Shown here in pieces: positions 9,263 through 17,385 of a stretch of 30,191 nt of DNA (positions are counted from its first letter, which is position 1; the number at the start of each line of letters is the position of its first letter). The stretch spans positions 1 through 30,191 of the forward strand of contig DFYK01000134.1 in assembly GCA_002383605.1 (NCBI GenBank), read 5' to 3'. This DNA comes from Proteiniphilum sp. UBA4084. GTDB taxonomy: Bacteria; Bacteroidota; Bacteroidia; Bacteroidales; Dysgonomonadaceae. The position numbers and the translations under genes are program-made. The notes beneath the pieces are model-generated. The model searched no databases. It was not told the origin of the DNA and was given only the letters and a program-made list of their open reading frames with translations.

Positions 9263-10291
9263 TTAATAGATACCCCTTTTATTTAACGCCTGCTGATATG
9301 CCCTTGCATTGCGTGCATGTTCAGCGTGCGTGGCAGCAAAGTCGTGACGTCCGGATAGATCATCCTTTGCGCACATAAACAGATAGTTGTGCTGTTGTGG
9401 CGATAGGGTTCCATCGATGGCACGGATCGATGGTATGCGAATGGGACCGGGTGGCAGGCCGCTGTTTTTATACGTGTTATAAGGTGACTCCACCTCCAGG
9501 TGCCTGTAAAGGATGCGACGCAATGAAAAATCTCCCACTGCAAACTTGACGGTGGGGTCGGCTTCCAGCCGCATCCCCCTGTTTAAACGGTTCAGATAAA
9601 GCCCCGCCACCACAGGATATTCATCTGCGTAGGTAGCCTCTTCCTCCACGATGGAAGCCAGGATGGATACTTCCACCGGAGTCAACCCAAGCTTTTCAGC
9701 CTTATCCTTGCGACTTTCATTCCAGAAAGCATCATATTCCCTTTTCATCCGGTTCAGGAGATTGTCGATGCTTGTATCCCAATACACTTCGTAAGTATTG
9801 GGGATAAACATCGACAAGAATGTTGCTTCATTAAATCCGTACTTTTTGGCAACAGTAGTTTTCTTGAGGGCGTTTAACAATGTGATGCTGTCCACCATCA
9901 GCTGTTGTGACAAGCGTCCCGCCAGGTTCTCGGTGGTGCGTATATTGTTGAAGGTAATATCTGCAGGTGTCTGGTTTCCCGAACGCAACAAACGGATAAC
10001 CTCGGGCATCGTCATGCCGTCGCGAATGGCATATCGGCCGGTTTTCACTCTGTTCGGATAATTCATCCGTTCAGCCAGCAGTCGGAATATTTTTTCTGAA
10101 GGAAGTGCAGCCTTCTCCTGGAGCTGATCCACTACCTTTTCGTAGTTTTTCTGACTGTCGATATAGATATAGGTTGTCTCTGACAGTGAGAAGGGCGTCA
10201 TGATCATGCTATAGATGTAGATGCCGGCTGCAACAACAAGCAACATCAGTAGTGAAGCGATCCAGAGCAGAGGTTTCTTTTTTTTCTTCAT
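9263..10291 (-). CDS. mltG: Endolytic transglycosylase MltG (YceG-like)
   Basis: This 342-residue inner-membrane enzyme cuts nascent glycan strands in peptidoglycan and is thought to set glycan length. The sequence shows a Lys-rich N-tail, a single membrane anchor (about 8-30), a LysM-like region, and a YceG catalytic domain with ASIVEEEA (212-219) containing the catalytic Glu. LYLNRL, MRLEADPTVKFA, SPYNTY, GLPPGPI and the terminal HDFAAT motif follow, all typical of MltG. The ATG at 10291 is chosen because the membrane anchor follows directly and a TACATTTG -7 box (10322-10329) lies 30 bases upstream. The longer open frame to 10480 would run back through the divergent tRNA-Ser gene. It converges with the aldo/keto reductase pseudogene. 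Confidence 0.94.
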   Translation of the reverse strand: MKKKKKPLLWIASLLMLLVVAAGIYIYSMIMTPFSLSETTYIYIDSQKNYEKVVDQLQEKAALPSEKIFRLLAERMNYPNRVKTGRYAIRDGMTMPEVIRLLRSGNQTPADITFNNIRTTENLAGRLSQQLMVDSITLLNALKKTTVAKKYGFNEATFLSMFIPNTYEVYWDTSIDNLLNRMKREYDAFWNESRKDKAEKLGLTPVEVSILASIVEEEATYADEYPVVAGLYLNRLNRGMRLEADPTVKFAVGDFSLRRILYRHLEVESPYNTYKNSGLPPGPIRIPSIRAIDGTLSPQQHNYLFMCAKDDLSGRHDFAATHAEHARNARAYQQALNKRGIY

Positions 10292-10321
10292 TTTATGGCA
10301 GGTGTGGTGTGAAAACTGGCG

Positions 10322-10329
10322 CAAATGTA
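10322..10329 (-). promoter_or_regulatory. -7 box of the mltG promoter
   Basis: Minus-strand TACATTTG lies 30 bases before the mltG ATG and fits the Bacteroidota -7 consensus. I did not find a clear -33 partner. Confidence 0.5.
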
Positions 10330-10359
10330 GAAAGATTCGCCTGAAAATATCGCTTTTTC

Positions 10360-10391
10360 TTTGACAAGTTGAAAACAAACTTGTATATTTG
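10360..10391 (+). promoter_or_regulatory. Promoter of tRNA-Ser
   Basis: TTTG at 10360-10363 and TATATTTG at 10384-10391, spaced by 20 bases, form a good Bacteroidota promoter. The tRNA begins 25 bases after the -7 box. Confidence 0.75.
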
Positions 10392-10416
10392 CATCCGATT
10401 TTAGCAAAAATAAAAT

Positions 10417-10503
10417 GGAAGTGTGGGTGAGTGGCTGAAACCAGCAGTTTGCTAAACTGCCGTACGGGTAACTGTACCACGAGTTCGAATCTCGTCGCTT
10501 CCG
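10417..10503 (+). tRNA. tRNA-Ser (anticodon GCT)
   Basis: The acceptor stem GGAAGTG (10417-10423) pairs with CGCTTCC (10496-10502), with one G-T pair. The anticodon stem GCAGT/ACTGC (10444-10448 with 10456-10460) encloses loop TTGCTAA with anticodon GCT (10451-10453), which reads AGC/AGT serine codons. A long variable arm (about 10461-10480) marks it as class II. The T arm ACGAG/TTCGAAT/CTCGT is complete. The discriminator base is G (10503) and CCA is not encoded. The class II arm and Ser anticodon agree. Confidence 0.95.
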
Positions 10504-10612
10504 CTGCAGGGGGATTTTGGTAGTAACATGCCAGGATCCCGTTTTTTTGCTATTTCACGGCATACCAATAAACACGCTCTATTCTTCTTCGAAAAAATCT
10601 ATCGAAAATATG

Positions 10613-10643
10613 TTGTATAACATGTTTTTTTGTTGTATCTTTG
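10613..10643 (+). promoter_or_regulatory. Promoter of the two-ORF small transcription unit
   Basis: TTG at 10613-10615 and TATCTTTG at 10636-10643 are spaced by 20 bases. The first small ORF begins 11 bases after the -7 box, so its leader would be very short. Confidence 0.65.
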
Positions 10644-10654
10644 TTGTGATTTAA

Positions 10655-10741
10655 ATGGCAAGCGAGTTATTTGAAATCATTTTTAGGTTATCATTACATA
10701 CTGAATGGCTTCTTAAACAGGCGGTTGCCGATAAATCATAA
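10655..10741 (+). CDS. Candidate 28-residue leader ORF
   Basis: An ATG lying about where a short leader would end opens a 28-codon frame (MASELFEIIFRLSL... ending ADKS, TAA). The predicted peptide could form an amphipathic helix and has no recognised domain. It ends 19 bases before the next small ORF. It may be a real micropeptide, a regulatory leader peptide or chance. Its position between a good promoter and the 48-residue ORF is the only support; I cannot judge conservation. Confidence 0.3.
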   Translation: MASELFEIIFRLSLHTEWLLKQAVADKS

Positions 10742-10760
10742 CTTTTAAAAGAAGAAAATT

Positions 10761-10907
10761 ATGACAATCAGAAACCTAACCAAAGAAGAGATCTTGGGAC
10801 AGATCAAGTATCTGGAACAAAACATCTCAAAAGGGTCTGTTTCTTATCGTACCAACAGATTGAACAGACTGCGTACATTGAGAGCAAGTTTGCGCTGTGC
10901 AAGCTAA
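10761..10907 (+). CDS. Small basic protein, 48 residues, unknown function
   Basis: A 48-residue frame begins MTIRNLTKEEILGQIKYLEQ and ends ASLRCAS. It is strongly basic in its second half, with NRLNRLRTLR. The N-terminal half looks like an amphipathic helix (TKEEILGQIKYLEQNI) and the C-terminal half like a second, Arg-rich helix, so a helical-hairpin nucleic-acid- or ribosome-binding protein is conceivable; this is inference. An A-rich stretch precedes the ATG. It lies in its own unit: promoter at 10613-10643, a possible 28-codon ORF upstream, and an intrinsic terminator at 11014-11037. I do not recognise the family. Confidence 0.6.
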   Translation: MTIRNLTKEEILGQIKYLEQNISKGSVSYRTNRLNRLRTLRASLRCAS

Positions 10908-11013
10908 GGATCATTTCCCGATCCGGAAGAGCAGAAAGCAGGAATGGCCTGCAAGTATGCTGATGCGGGGGGGAAAAATACGTTGAATTTTATTTACAAT
11001 ATATACATTACAG

Positions 11014-11037
11014 GCTATCCATCGGATAGCTTTTTTT
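11014..11037 (+). terminator. Terminator of the small transcription unit
   Basis: A 7-base stem GCTATCC/GGATAGC (11014-11020 with 11024-11030) with a 3-base loop is directly followed by seven T (11031-11037). The 106 bases between the 48-residue ORF and this hairpin hold no further convincing gene. Confidence 0.8.
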
Positions 11038-11089
11038 GTTTTTGAAAGAGATTTATTGATATTTATGCCTAAAATCCAGAAAATGGTGA

Positions 11090-11117
11090 TTTGTGATGTG
11101 ATTTTTATCTATCTTTG
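11090..11117 (+). promoter_or_regulatory. Probable promoter of the aspartate aminotransferase gene
   Basis: TTTG at 11090-11093 and TATCTTTG at 11110-11117 are separated by 16 bases, slightly short for the consensus. The ATG follows 37 bases after the -7 box. Confidence 0.5.
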
Positions 11118-11154
11118 TGTGATTATCTAACAAAAAGACTTATTTATTAAAATT

Positions 11155-12351
11155 ATGATGGATTTATTATCTGCCAGATTGTCTGCCTTATCACCGTCGG
11201 AGACCTTCGCGATGGCGCAGAAAAGCAATGAACTGAAAGCGCAGGGCATTGATGTAATCAACATGAGTGTGGGGGAACCCGATTTTACCACGCCCGATCA
11301 CATCAAGCAGGCTGCAAAAAAAGCGATCGACGATAATTTTTCATTCTACTCTCCGGTCGCAGGGTTTCCTGATTTGAAAAAGGCAATCTGCGAAAAACTG
11401 CAAAATGAAAACGGGCTGGAATATACAGCGGCACAAATTGTGGTTTCCGGAGGAGCCAAGCAATCACTTTGTAATGTAATCCTTTCCATTGTGGACAAAG
11501 ACGAAGAGGTGATTATTCCTGCTCCTTACTGGGTGAGCTATCCCGAAATGGTGAAGTTGGCCGAAGGGAAATCGGTTTTTGTATATGCCGGAATCAATCA
11601 GGATTTTAAGATCACGCCCCAGCAACTGGAAGAGGCAATCACACCGAAAACAAAGGCCCTGATCCTCTGTTCTCCCTCAAATCCTACTGGCAGTGTATAC
11701 ACGAAAGAGGAGTTAAAAGCAATGGCTGCGGTACTGGAGAAGCATCCCCATGTCTATGTGATTGCCGACGAGATTTATGAGCACATCAACTATATCGGTC
11801 AGCATGAATCCATCGCGCAGTTTGCCACCATTCGCGATCGGGTGATTGTGGTGAACGGCGTATCGAAAGGGTATGCTATGACCGGATGGCGTATCGGCTG
11901 GATTGCAGCGCCTCAATGGATTGCTTCAGCCTGCAGCATGCTGCAGGGACAGTATACCTCCGGTCCGTCGTCCATCTCCCAGAAAGCGTCGGTAGCTGCC
12001 TACACCGGCGATCAGTCCTGTGTAAGCGAGATGAGGGTGGCTTTTGAGAGAAGGCGTAACCTCATTGTTTCACTGCTTGGTGAGATTCCTGGATTGAATG
12101 TGAATAATCCAATGGGGGCTTTTTATATTTTTCCCGAGTGTAAAAGTTATCTGGGAAAATCATATAACGGTAAAACCATAAATACAGCTACCGATGTGGC
12201 CATGTATCTGCTGGAAGAAGCACATGTGGCCTGTGTGGGGGGCGATGCTTTCGGTGCGCCTGGTTGTATTCGTCTCTCATATGCCACCTCCGATGAGAAT
12301 ATTGAGAAGGCCGTTGCACGCATAAAAGTTGCGTTGGAGAAATTGTCCTGA
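11155..12351 (+). CDS. aspC: Pyridoxal-phosphate-dependent aspartate aminotransferase (class I/II)
   Basis: This 398-residue protein has the full class I aminotransferase fold. Key residues: Asn176 in SPSNPTGS, Asp205 in YVIADEIYEH (binds the pyridine nitrogen), Lys238 in NGVSKGYAMTGWR (Schiff base to PLP) and Arg373 in IRLSYATS (binds the substrate carboxylate). The N-terminal INMSVGEPDFTTP is typical of the Iγ aspartate/prephenate aminotransferase group. It transfers amino groups between aspartate and 2-oxoglutarate, linking oxaloacetate to aspartate synthesis; prephenate use is possible. Two ATGs stand side by side (11155 and 11158); either may be used. It is a single-gene unit with its own -7 box and a bidirectional terminator. 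Family is certain, substrate range inferred. Confidence 0.92.
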   Translation: MMDLLSARLSALSPSETFAMAQKSNELKAQGIDVINMSVGEPDFTTPDHIKQAAKKAIDDNFSFYSPVAGFPDLKKAICEKLQNENGLEYTAAQIVVSGGAKQSLCNVILSIVDKDEEVIIPAPYWVSYPEMVKLAEGKSVFVYAGINQDFKITPQQLEEAITPKTKALILCSPSNPTGSVYTKEELKAMAAVLEKHPHVYVIADEIYEHINYIGQHESIAQFATIRDRVIVVNGVSKGYAMTGWRIGWIAAPQWIASACSMLQGQYTSGPSSISQKASVAAYTGDQSCVSEMRVAFERRRNLIVSLLGEIPGLNVNNPMGAFYIFPECKSYLGKSYNGKTINTATDVAMYLLEEAHVACVGGDAFGAPGCIRLSYATSDENIEKAVARIKVALEKLS

Positions 12352-12370
12352 TTTTCAATGGTTAATAAAA

Positions 12371-12404
12371 AGAAGCCCGATTTATTAATGAATCGGGCTT
12401 CTTT
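12371..12404. terminator. Bidirectional terminator between aspC and the EEP-family gene
   Basis: A perfect 12-base stem (12371-12382 with 12393-12404) has a 10-base loop with A-rich sequence on the left and T on the right. It sits between two convergent genes. Confidence 0.85.
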
Positions 12405-12422
12405 GGTGATGGGGGTATTTTA

Positions 12423-13274
12423 TCAGAATATTGCTTCGATTACCACCGGGAAATGATCTGATGGAAATCGCCCATACAGCACTTCGTTCAATACGCCATA
12501 TTTCCTGACGTTAACCTGCGGCGTCACCCAGATGTAATCGATGCGGCTTTCCATTGGGGCATCCGTGCGGAAAGAGTTGAAGGTGCCGGTTGTACCGTAA
12601 GGAGGTTCCTTGGTTACCAGATAGGAATCTCTCAACAGTCCCGACGCAGAGATAACCTGGATAGGCTCCGATTCGGGGGTGGCGTTGAAATCACCGGTCA
12701 CAAATACCGGCATGTTACCCGCCATCTTTTTAATTTTTTCAATCAGCAACAGCGAAGAGTTTTTACGGGCTTCCTGCCCCTGGTGATCGTAATGCACGTT
12801 GAACACGTAAAACGCCATTCCCGATGACTTGTCACTGAATCGGGCCCAGGAGCAGATGCGGTTGCAGCAGGTCGCATCCCATCCCTTGCCCGGTACGTCC
12901 GGTGTTTCGGAGAACCAGAAATTGCCGCTTTGCTGCAAGTCAAACCGCTCCTTTTTGTAGATGATTGCCGAATGTTCCCCGGCATCTTTGCCGTCGTCGC
13001 GTCCTGCACCTGTGTAAGCATAGTTTTCCAGTTCAAGGATATCGTCCAGCTGATGTTTAAATCCTTCCTGGGTGCCAACGATATCCAGATCGTGAAAACG
13101 AATCAACCCTTTCACCATCTCTTTGCGATGGGGCCATGCATTTTCCCCGTCATTGGGAGTGTCCATTCTCAGATTAAATGTGGAGACACGCATCGGTACT
13201 TTTTGTTTGTTTTTTGCGGATAGCGGCATAGCGATAAGCAGTACCAGACAAATCCATGTGAATGTTGTTCTCAT
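12423..13274 (-). CDS. Secreted endonuclease/exonuclease/phosphatase-family hydrolase
   Basis: This 283-residue protein has an N-terminal signal peptide (MRTTFTWICLVLLIAMPLSA, cut near SA-KN). The EEP metal-dependent hydrolase fold follows: STFNLRMDTPND (Asn), IVGTQE (metal-binding Glu), VFNVHYDHQG (His), VTGDFNATPES (Asp/Asn) and the C-terminal PSDHFPV (Asp-His pair). Relatives include DNase I, sphingomyelinases, inositol-phosphate phosphatases and secreted sugar- or lipid-phosphate esterases. In Bacteroidales such proteins are often secreted phosphodiesterases, but the substrate cannot be read here. It is monocistronic, divergent from ileS. A TACTTTCG (13336-13343, minus) resembles a -7 box only weakly. 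Confidence 0.85.
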   Translation of the reverse strand: MRTTFTWICLVLLIAMPLSAKNKQKVPMRVSTFNLRMDTPNDGENAWPHRKEMVKGLIRFHDLDIVGTQEGFKHQLDDILELENYAYTGAGRDDGKDAGEHSAIIYKKERFDLQQSGNFWFSETPDVPGKGWDATCCNRICSWARFSDKSSGMAFYVFNVHYDHQGQEARKNSSLLLIEKIKKMAGNMPVFVTGDFNATPESEPIQVISASGLLRDSYLVTKEPPYGTTGTFNSFRTDAPMESRIDYIWVTPQVNVRKYGVLNEVLYGRFPSDHFPVVIEAIF

Positions 13275-13384
13275 TATTGTTCCTGTTATTGTGTTGTTCT
13301 GTCTAATCCAAAAAGGGACTTTTTTAAAATCCGAAAGTACTTTTTTTTATCGGAACAGACAAGTGAAGTCGGTGTTTTCTCCCG

Positions 13385-13415
13385 ATTGTCATTTCTCAAT
13401 TTATTACTACCTTTG
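13385..13415 (+). promoter_or_regulatory. Promoter of ileS
   Basis: ATTG at 13385-13388 and TACCTTTG at 13408-13415, spaced by 19 bases, fit the Bacteroidota consensus. The leader before the ATG at 13451 is about 30 bases, too short for a T-box or other riboswitch. Confidence 0.75.
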
Positions 13416-13450
13416 CATCTTAAATTTTGTATGGTATAAATTCATTGACA

Positions 13451-16400
13451 ATGAGCAAAAAGTTCCCCGAATACAATCAGCTAAATCTTTCAGAAGTAAA
13501 CAAAGAGATGTTGAAAGTGTGGGATGAAAAGGATATTTTCAGGAAAAGCCTGGAAATGCGCGAAGGGCATCCCCAATTTGTGTTTTACGAAGGCCCCCCC
13601 TCTGCCAACGGTATGCCGGGGATCCATCATGTGATTGCTCGATCTATCAAAGACATCTTCTGTCGCTACAAGACCATGAAAGGGTATCTGGTGAACCGGA
13701 AGGCCGGTTGGGACACGCACGGACTGCCTGTGGAGCTCGGCGTGGAAAAATCAATGGGCATTACCAAAGAAGATATCGGAAAAAAAATCACGGTGGAGGA
13801 ATATAATGCTGCCTGCCGCACCGAAGTGATGAAATATACCCGTGAGTGGGAGGACCTCACCCGGAAAATGGGTTACTGGGTTGATATGAGTGATCCCTAT
13901 GTCACCTACGACAATCGCTACATCGAAACGCTCTGGTATTTGCTCAAAGAGTTGTACAACAAAGATTATCTCTACAAGGGATATACCATACAACCCTATT
14001 CACCTGCTGCAGGAACGGGGTTAAGCACCCATGAGCTGAATCAGCCCGGATGTTACCGCGATGTGAAAGATACCACCTGTACGGCACAGTTTCTGATTAA
14101 GAACCCATTGCCGGCGTGGCAGGAATTTGGAGAACCCTTCTTCCTGGCCTGGACCACCACGCCCTGGACACTGCCTTCGAATGTATTACTGGCAGTAGGA
14201 AAGAATATCGATTATGTTGCAGTGCAAACTTATAACCCTTATACGGGGAAACCCGTGACGTTGGTGCTGGCCAAAAATCTGCTCGGATCTTACTTTTCGG
14301 AGAAGAACAGTGCATTGGCGCTTGCTAATTACAAACCCGGCGACAAGAATATCCCGTTCCGCGTGCTCGATAAGGTATGGAAGGGTTCTGAACTGGCCGG
14401 TATCGGCTATGAGCAGCTCATCCCCTGGGTGAAGGCGTCGGATAATGCATTTAAAGTGGTGACGGGTGATTTCGTAACCACGGAAGACGGTACGGGTATT
14501 GTACACATTGCTCCCACCTTTGGCGCGGATGATATGAAAGTGGGCAGGGAGAATGATGTGCCCGGTTTATTGCTTACCGACAAAGAAGGAAATCCACGCC
14601 CCATGGTGGACCTTACGGGCAAATTTTTCCGGCTCGAAGAACTCGACCCACTCTTTGTGCAGAACAACATGGATGCGGAGCGTTATAAAGAGTATGCGGG
14701 CCGCTATGTGAAAAACGAATACGACGATTCCCTCACTCAAGAGGATGCTACGCTTGACGTGGATCTGTCGGTAATGCTGAAACAACAGAACCGCGCCTTC
14801 CGCATTGAAAAACAGGTGCATACCTATCCCCACTGCTGGCGTACCGACAAGCCGGTACTGTACTACCCGCTCGATAGTTGGTTTATCCGTGCCACGGCTT
14901 CGCGCGATAAGATGATCGAGCTCAACAATACCATTAACTGGAAGCCCCAGTCCACCGGTACGGGCCGTTTTGGTAAGTGGCTCGAAAACCTGCAGGACTG
15001 GAACCTGAGCCGCAGTCGCTACTGGGGCACGCCACTGCCCATCTGGCGTACCGAAGATGGCAGAGAAGAGAAATGCATCGGCTCGGTGAAGGAGCTATAT
15101 GAAGAGATGCAGAAGGCATTGGATGCCGGTGTGATGAAAGAACTCCCCTGGAAAGGGCTTGACCTGGGCGATTACGAGGAGCTGCAATATGATCAGTTTG
15201 ACCTGCATCGGCCCTACGTGGACAATATCATACTGGTGTCCGAGAGCGGTAAGCCCATGACGCGTGAGTCTGACCTGATTGATGTCTGGTTCGACAGTGG
15301 TGCCATGCCCTTTGCCCAGGTTTTCTATCCCCATATTCCGGAAGAAGAGTTTCAGCAAGCGTTTCCCGCGGATTTCATTGCCGAAGGAGTAGATCAGACG
15401 CGTGGCTGGTTCTACACGCTGCATGCCATCGCTTCCATGGTGAAAGGGAGCGTGGCGTTCAAAAACGTGGTTTCCAACGGGCTGGTGCTCGACAAGAATG
15501 GCAACAAGATGTCTAAACGTCTGGGAAATGCGGTGGATCCATTTGAGACCATCGAGAAGCATGGCTCCGACCCGCTTCGCTGGTATATGATCACCAACGC
15601 GGCGCCCTGGGACAACCTCAAATTCGACATAGATGGTGTGGAAGAGGCGCGCCGAAAATTTTTCGGTACGCTCTACAATACCTACTCCTTCTTTGTCTTG
15701 TATGCCAACGTGGACGATTACCACGATCAGTATCCGCAGATACCGATCGAAAAGAGACCCGAGATCGATCGCTGGATCATCTCGCTGCTTAACTCTCTCG
15801 TGATGGAGGTTGATCAGGGTTATGAGAATTATGAACCGACCAAAGCGGGACGTGTGATAGCCGACTTTGTAAACGACAACCTCAGCAACTGGTACGTTCG
15901 TCTGAACAGGAAACGTTTCTGGGGAGGCGAGATGACCGATGACAAACTGTCGGCTTACCAGACACTGTATCAGTGCCTGGTGACGGTAGCAAAGCTGATG
16001 GCCCCCATCGCTCCGTTTTATGCAGATAAGTTGTTCCTCGATCTGATCTCCGTTACAACCAGTGAACAACCTGAGTCGGTTCATCTGGCCGACTTCCCTG
16101 TGGCCGATGGGGATCGCATCGACCGTCCGCTCGAAGAGCAGATGTATCTGGCACAAACTGCCTCCTCCATTGTACTGGCATTGCGCCGCAAAGTGAATAT
16201 CAAAGTACGTCAGCCTCTTTCCCGGATTATGATTCCGGTGGTTGACGAAGAACAGAAGCTAAATATCTCTTCCGTAGAGTCGCTTATACTCAACGAGGTG
16301 AACGTGAAAGAACTGCATTTCGTGGATTCCGCCAGTGAGATGCTGGTGAAACGGGTGAAGCCCGATTTCAAGAAACTGGGACCAAGATACGGGAAGATCA

Positions 16401-16867
16401 TGAAGCAATTGGCGCAGCGCATCCAGGAGATGGACCAACGCCAGATCAATGACCTGGAAAAAAACGGATCTCTCCTGCTGATTGTCGACGGACAAGATGC
16501 CGTGATTACGTCAGACGATGTGGAGATCATCTCGGAAGATATACCGGGCTGGCTTGTGGGCAACGAGGGGAGGCTGACCGTGGCGCTCGATGTGACCATC
16601 ACCGGAGAGCTCGAAAAAGAGGGTATTGCCCGTGAGCTGGTGAACAGGATTCAGAATCTGCGTAAAGCAAAGGATTTTGAAATCACAGACCGCATCACCG
16701 TCCGTGTTTCATCGCATCCTGCCTTTGATGAAGCCATCACGGCTTATGGCGGTTACATTCGGAATCAGGTGCTGGCCGATGAGATTGCTATTGCCGCGGA
16801 ACAGTTTGAAGATCAAATAGAAATAGATGATCAGACATTGACTGTCAGCATCCTGAAAAACAGTTGA
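13451..16867 (+). CDS. ileS: Isoleucyl-tRNA synthetase, eukaryote-like (type 2), with GIHH signature
   Basis: This 1138-residue class Ia synthetase charges tRNA-Ile. The Rossmann core contains PPSANGMPGIHH (residues 49-60), WDTHGLPVE (87-95) and GNKMSKRLGN with KMSKR at 686-690. The CP1 editing domain, which hydrolyses Val-tRNA-Ile, shows TTTPWTLPSN and DGTGIVHIAPTFGADD. An anticodon-binding helical domain and a long C-terminal extension follow. Length and sequence style match the eukaryote-like type 2 enzymes rather than the about 940-residue E. coli type with its C-terminal zinc finger. The HxGH signature is permuted to GIHH. The start is set at ATG 13451 (MSKKFPEYNQ); the longer frame from 13427 begins too close to the promoter. 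The next gene has its own promoter. Confidence 0.97.
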   Translation: MSKKFPEYNQLNLSEVNKEMLKVWDEKDIFRKSLEMREGHPQFVFYEGPPSANGMPGIHHVIARSIKDIFCRYKTMKGYLVNRKAGWDTHGLPVELGVEKSMGITKEDIGKKITVEEYNAACRTEVMKYTREWEDLTRKMGYWVDMSDPYVTYDNRYIETLWYLLKELYNKDYLYKGYTIQPYSPAAGTGLSTHELNQPGCYRDVKDTTCTAQFLIKNPLPAWQEFGEPFFLAWTTTPWTLPSNVLLAVGKNIDYVAVQTYNPYTGKPVTLVLAKNLLGSYFSEKNSALALANYKPGDKNIPFRVLDKVWKGSELAGIGYEQLIPWVKASDNAFKVVTGDFVTTEDGTGIVHIAPTFGADDMKVGRENDVPGLLLTDKEGNPRPMVDLTGKFFRLEELDPLFVQNNMDAERYKEYAGRYVKNEYDDSLTQEDATLDVDLSVMLKQQNRAFRIEKQVHTYPHCWRTDKPVLYYPLDSWFIRATASRDKMIELNNTINWKPQSTGTGRFGKWLENLQDWNLSRSRYWGTPLPIWRTEDGREEKCIGSVKELYEEMQKALDAGVMKELPWKGLDLGDYEELQYDQFDLHRPYVDNIILVSESGKPMTRESDLIDVWFDSGAMPFAQVFYPHIPEEEFQQAFPADFIAEGVDQTRGWFYTLHAIASMVKGSVAFKNVVSNGLVLDKNGNKMSKRLGNAVDPFETIEKHGSDPLRWYMITNAAPWDNLKFDIDGVEEARRKFFGTLYNTYSFFVLYANVDDYHDQYPQIPIEKRPEIDRWIISLLNSLVMEVDQGYENYEPTKAGRVIADFVNDNLSNWYVRLNRKRFWGGEMTDDKLSAYQTLYQCLVTVAKLMAPIAPFYADKLFLDLISVTTSEQPESVHLADFPVADGDRIDRPLEEQMYLAQTASSIVLALRRKVNIKVRQPLSRIMIPVVDEEQKLNISSVESLILNEVNVKELHFVDSASEMLVKRVKPDFKKLGPRYGKIMKQLAQRIQEMDQRQINDLEKNGSLLLIVDGQDAVITSDDVEIISEDIPGWLVGNEGRLTVALDVTITGELEKEGIARELVNRIQNLRKAKDFEITDRITVRVSSHPAFDEAITAYGGYIRNQVLADEIAIAAEQFEDQIEIDDQTLTVSILKNS

Positions 16868-16894
16868 GAATTATTTGTTTTATGTGTATCTTTG
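16864..16894 (+). promoter_or_regulatory. Promoter of the dksA-like/lspA/DUF4296 operon
   Basis: TTG at 16864-16866 overlaps the ileS stop codon, and TATCTTTG lies at 16887-16894 with a 20-base spacer. A leader of about 95 bases follows, in which I see no structure I can name. Confidence 0.65.
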
Positions 16895-16994
16895 CGGAGG
16901 CATACAAACGTGAACAAACTTTTTATAATCCCGGTTGTTGTACATGAACTCTGATTCCAACAAGAGACACAGCCAATAAACATACATTTTTATT

Positions 16995-17375
16995 ATGAGT
17001 GAAAAGACAAGATATTCAGACGAGGAACTGGAAGAATTCCGGGGAATAATCAATGAGAAGTTGCAGGTAGCCCGTCAGGAGTATGACAATTATCGTGCTG
17101 CCGTTACCAACACCGACGGTAATGACACCATTGATACATCTCCTACCTACAAGGTACTTGAGGAAGGTGCTTCCACGCTCTCAAAGGAGGAAGCAGGGAG
17201 GTTGGCTCAACGTCAGATGAAGTTCATTCAGAACTTACAGGCTGCACTGGTACGCATTGAGAACGGGACATATGGCATTTGTCGCGAAACAGGCAAGCTG
17301 ATCCCGAAGGAACGTCTGCGTGCCGTGCCTCATGCTACATTGAGCATTGAGGCTAAATCGGCCAAGAAAAAGTAA
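16995..17375 (+). CDS. TraR/DksA-family protein lacking most zinc ligands
   Basis: This 126-residue protein has a long predicted coiled-coil hairpin (about residues 8-90) and the DksA-type C-terminal fold RIENGTYGICRETGKLIP...LRAVPHATLSIEA. DksA/TraR proteins bind the RNA polymerase secondary channel and adjust transcription with ppGpp. The four-Cys zinc site of classical DksA is reduced to one: Cys96 remains, while the other positions are Thr99, Ser117 and Ala120. The fold is therefore probably held without zinc, as in other Cys-poor members of the family. The coiled-coil tip region (TNTDGNDTIDTSP) is acidic. It is first in an operon with lspA (10-base gap) and a DUF4296 lipoprotein. Role as an RNA polymerase modulator is inferred. 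Confidence 0.85.
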   Translation: MSEKTRYSDEELEEFRGIINEKLQVARQEYDNYRAAVTNTDGNDTIDTSPTYKVLEEGASTLSKEEAGRLAQRQMKFIQNLQAALVRIENGTYGICRETGKLIPKERLRAVPHATLSIEAKSAKKK

Positions 17376-17385
17376 CTACTGACGG

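Noticed and set aside
10292..10480. Longer N-terminus of MltG starting at 10480
   Set aside because: It would overlap the divergent tRNA-Ser gene and precede the mltG -7 box; the membrane anchor begins right after the ATG at 10291.
15095..16156. Long antisense frame (353 codons) inside ileS
   Set aside because: It lies fully opposite a certain IleRS coding region, has no family motif and no promoter. Long antisense frames arise from the codon bias of conserved genes.
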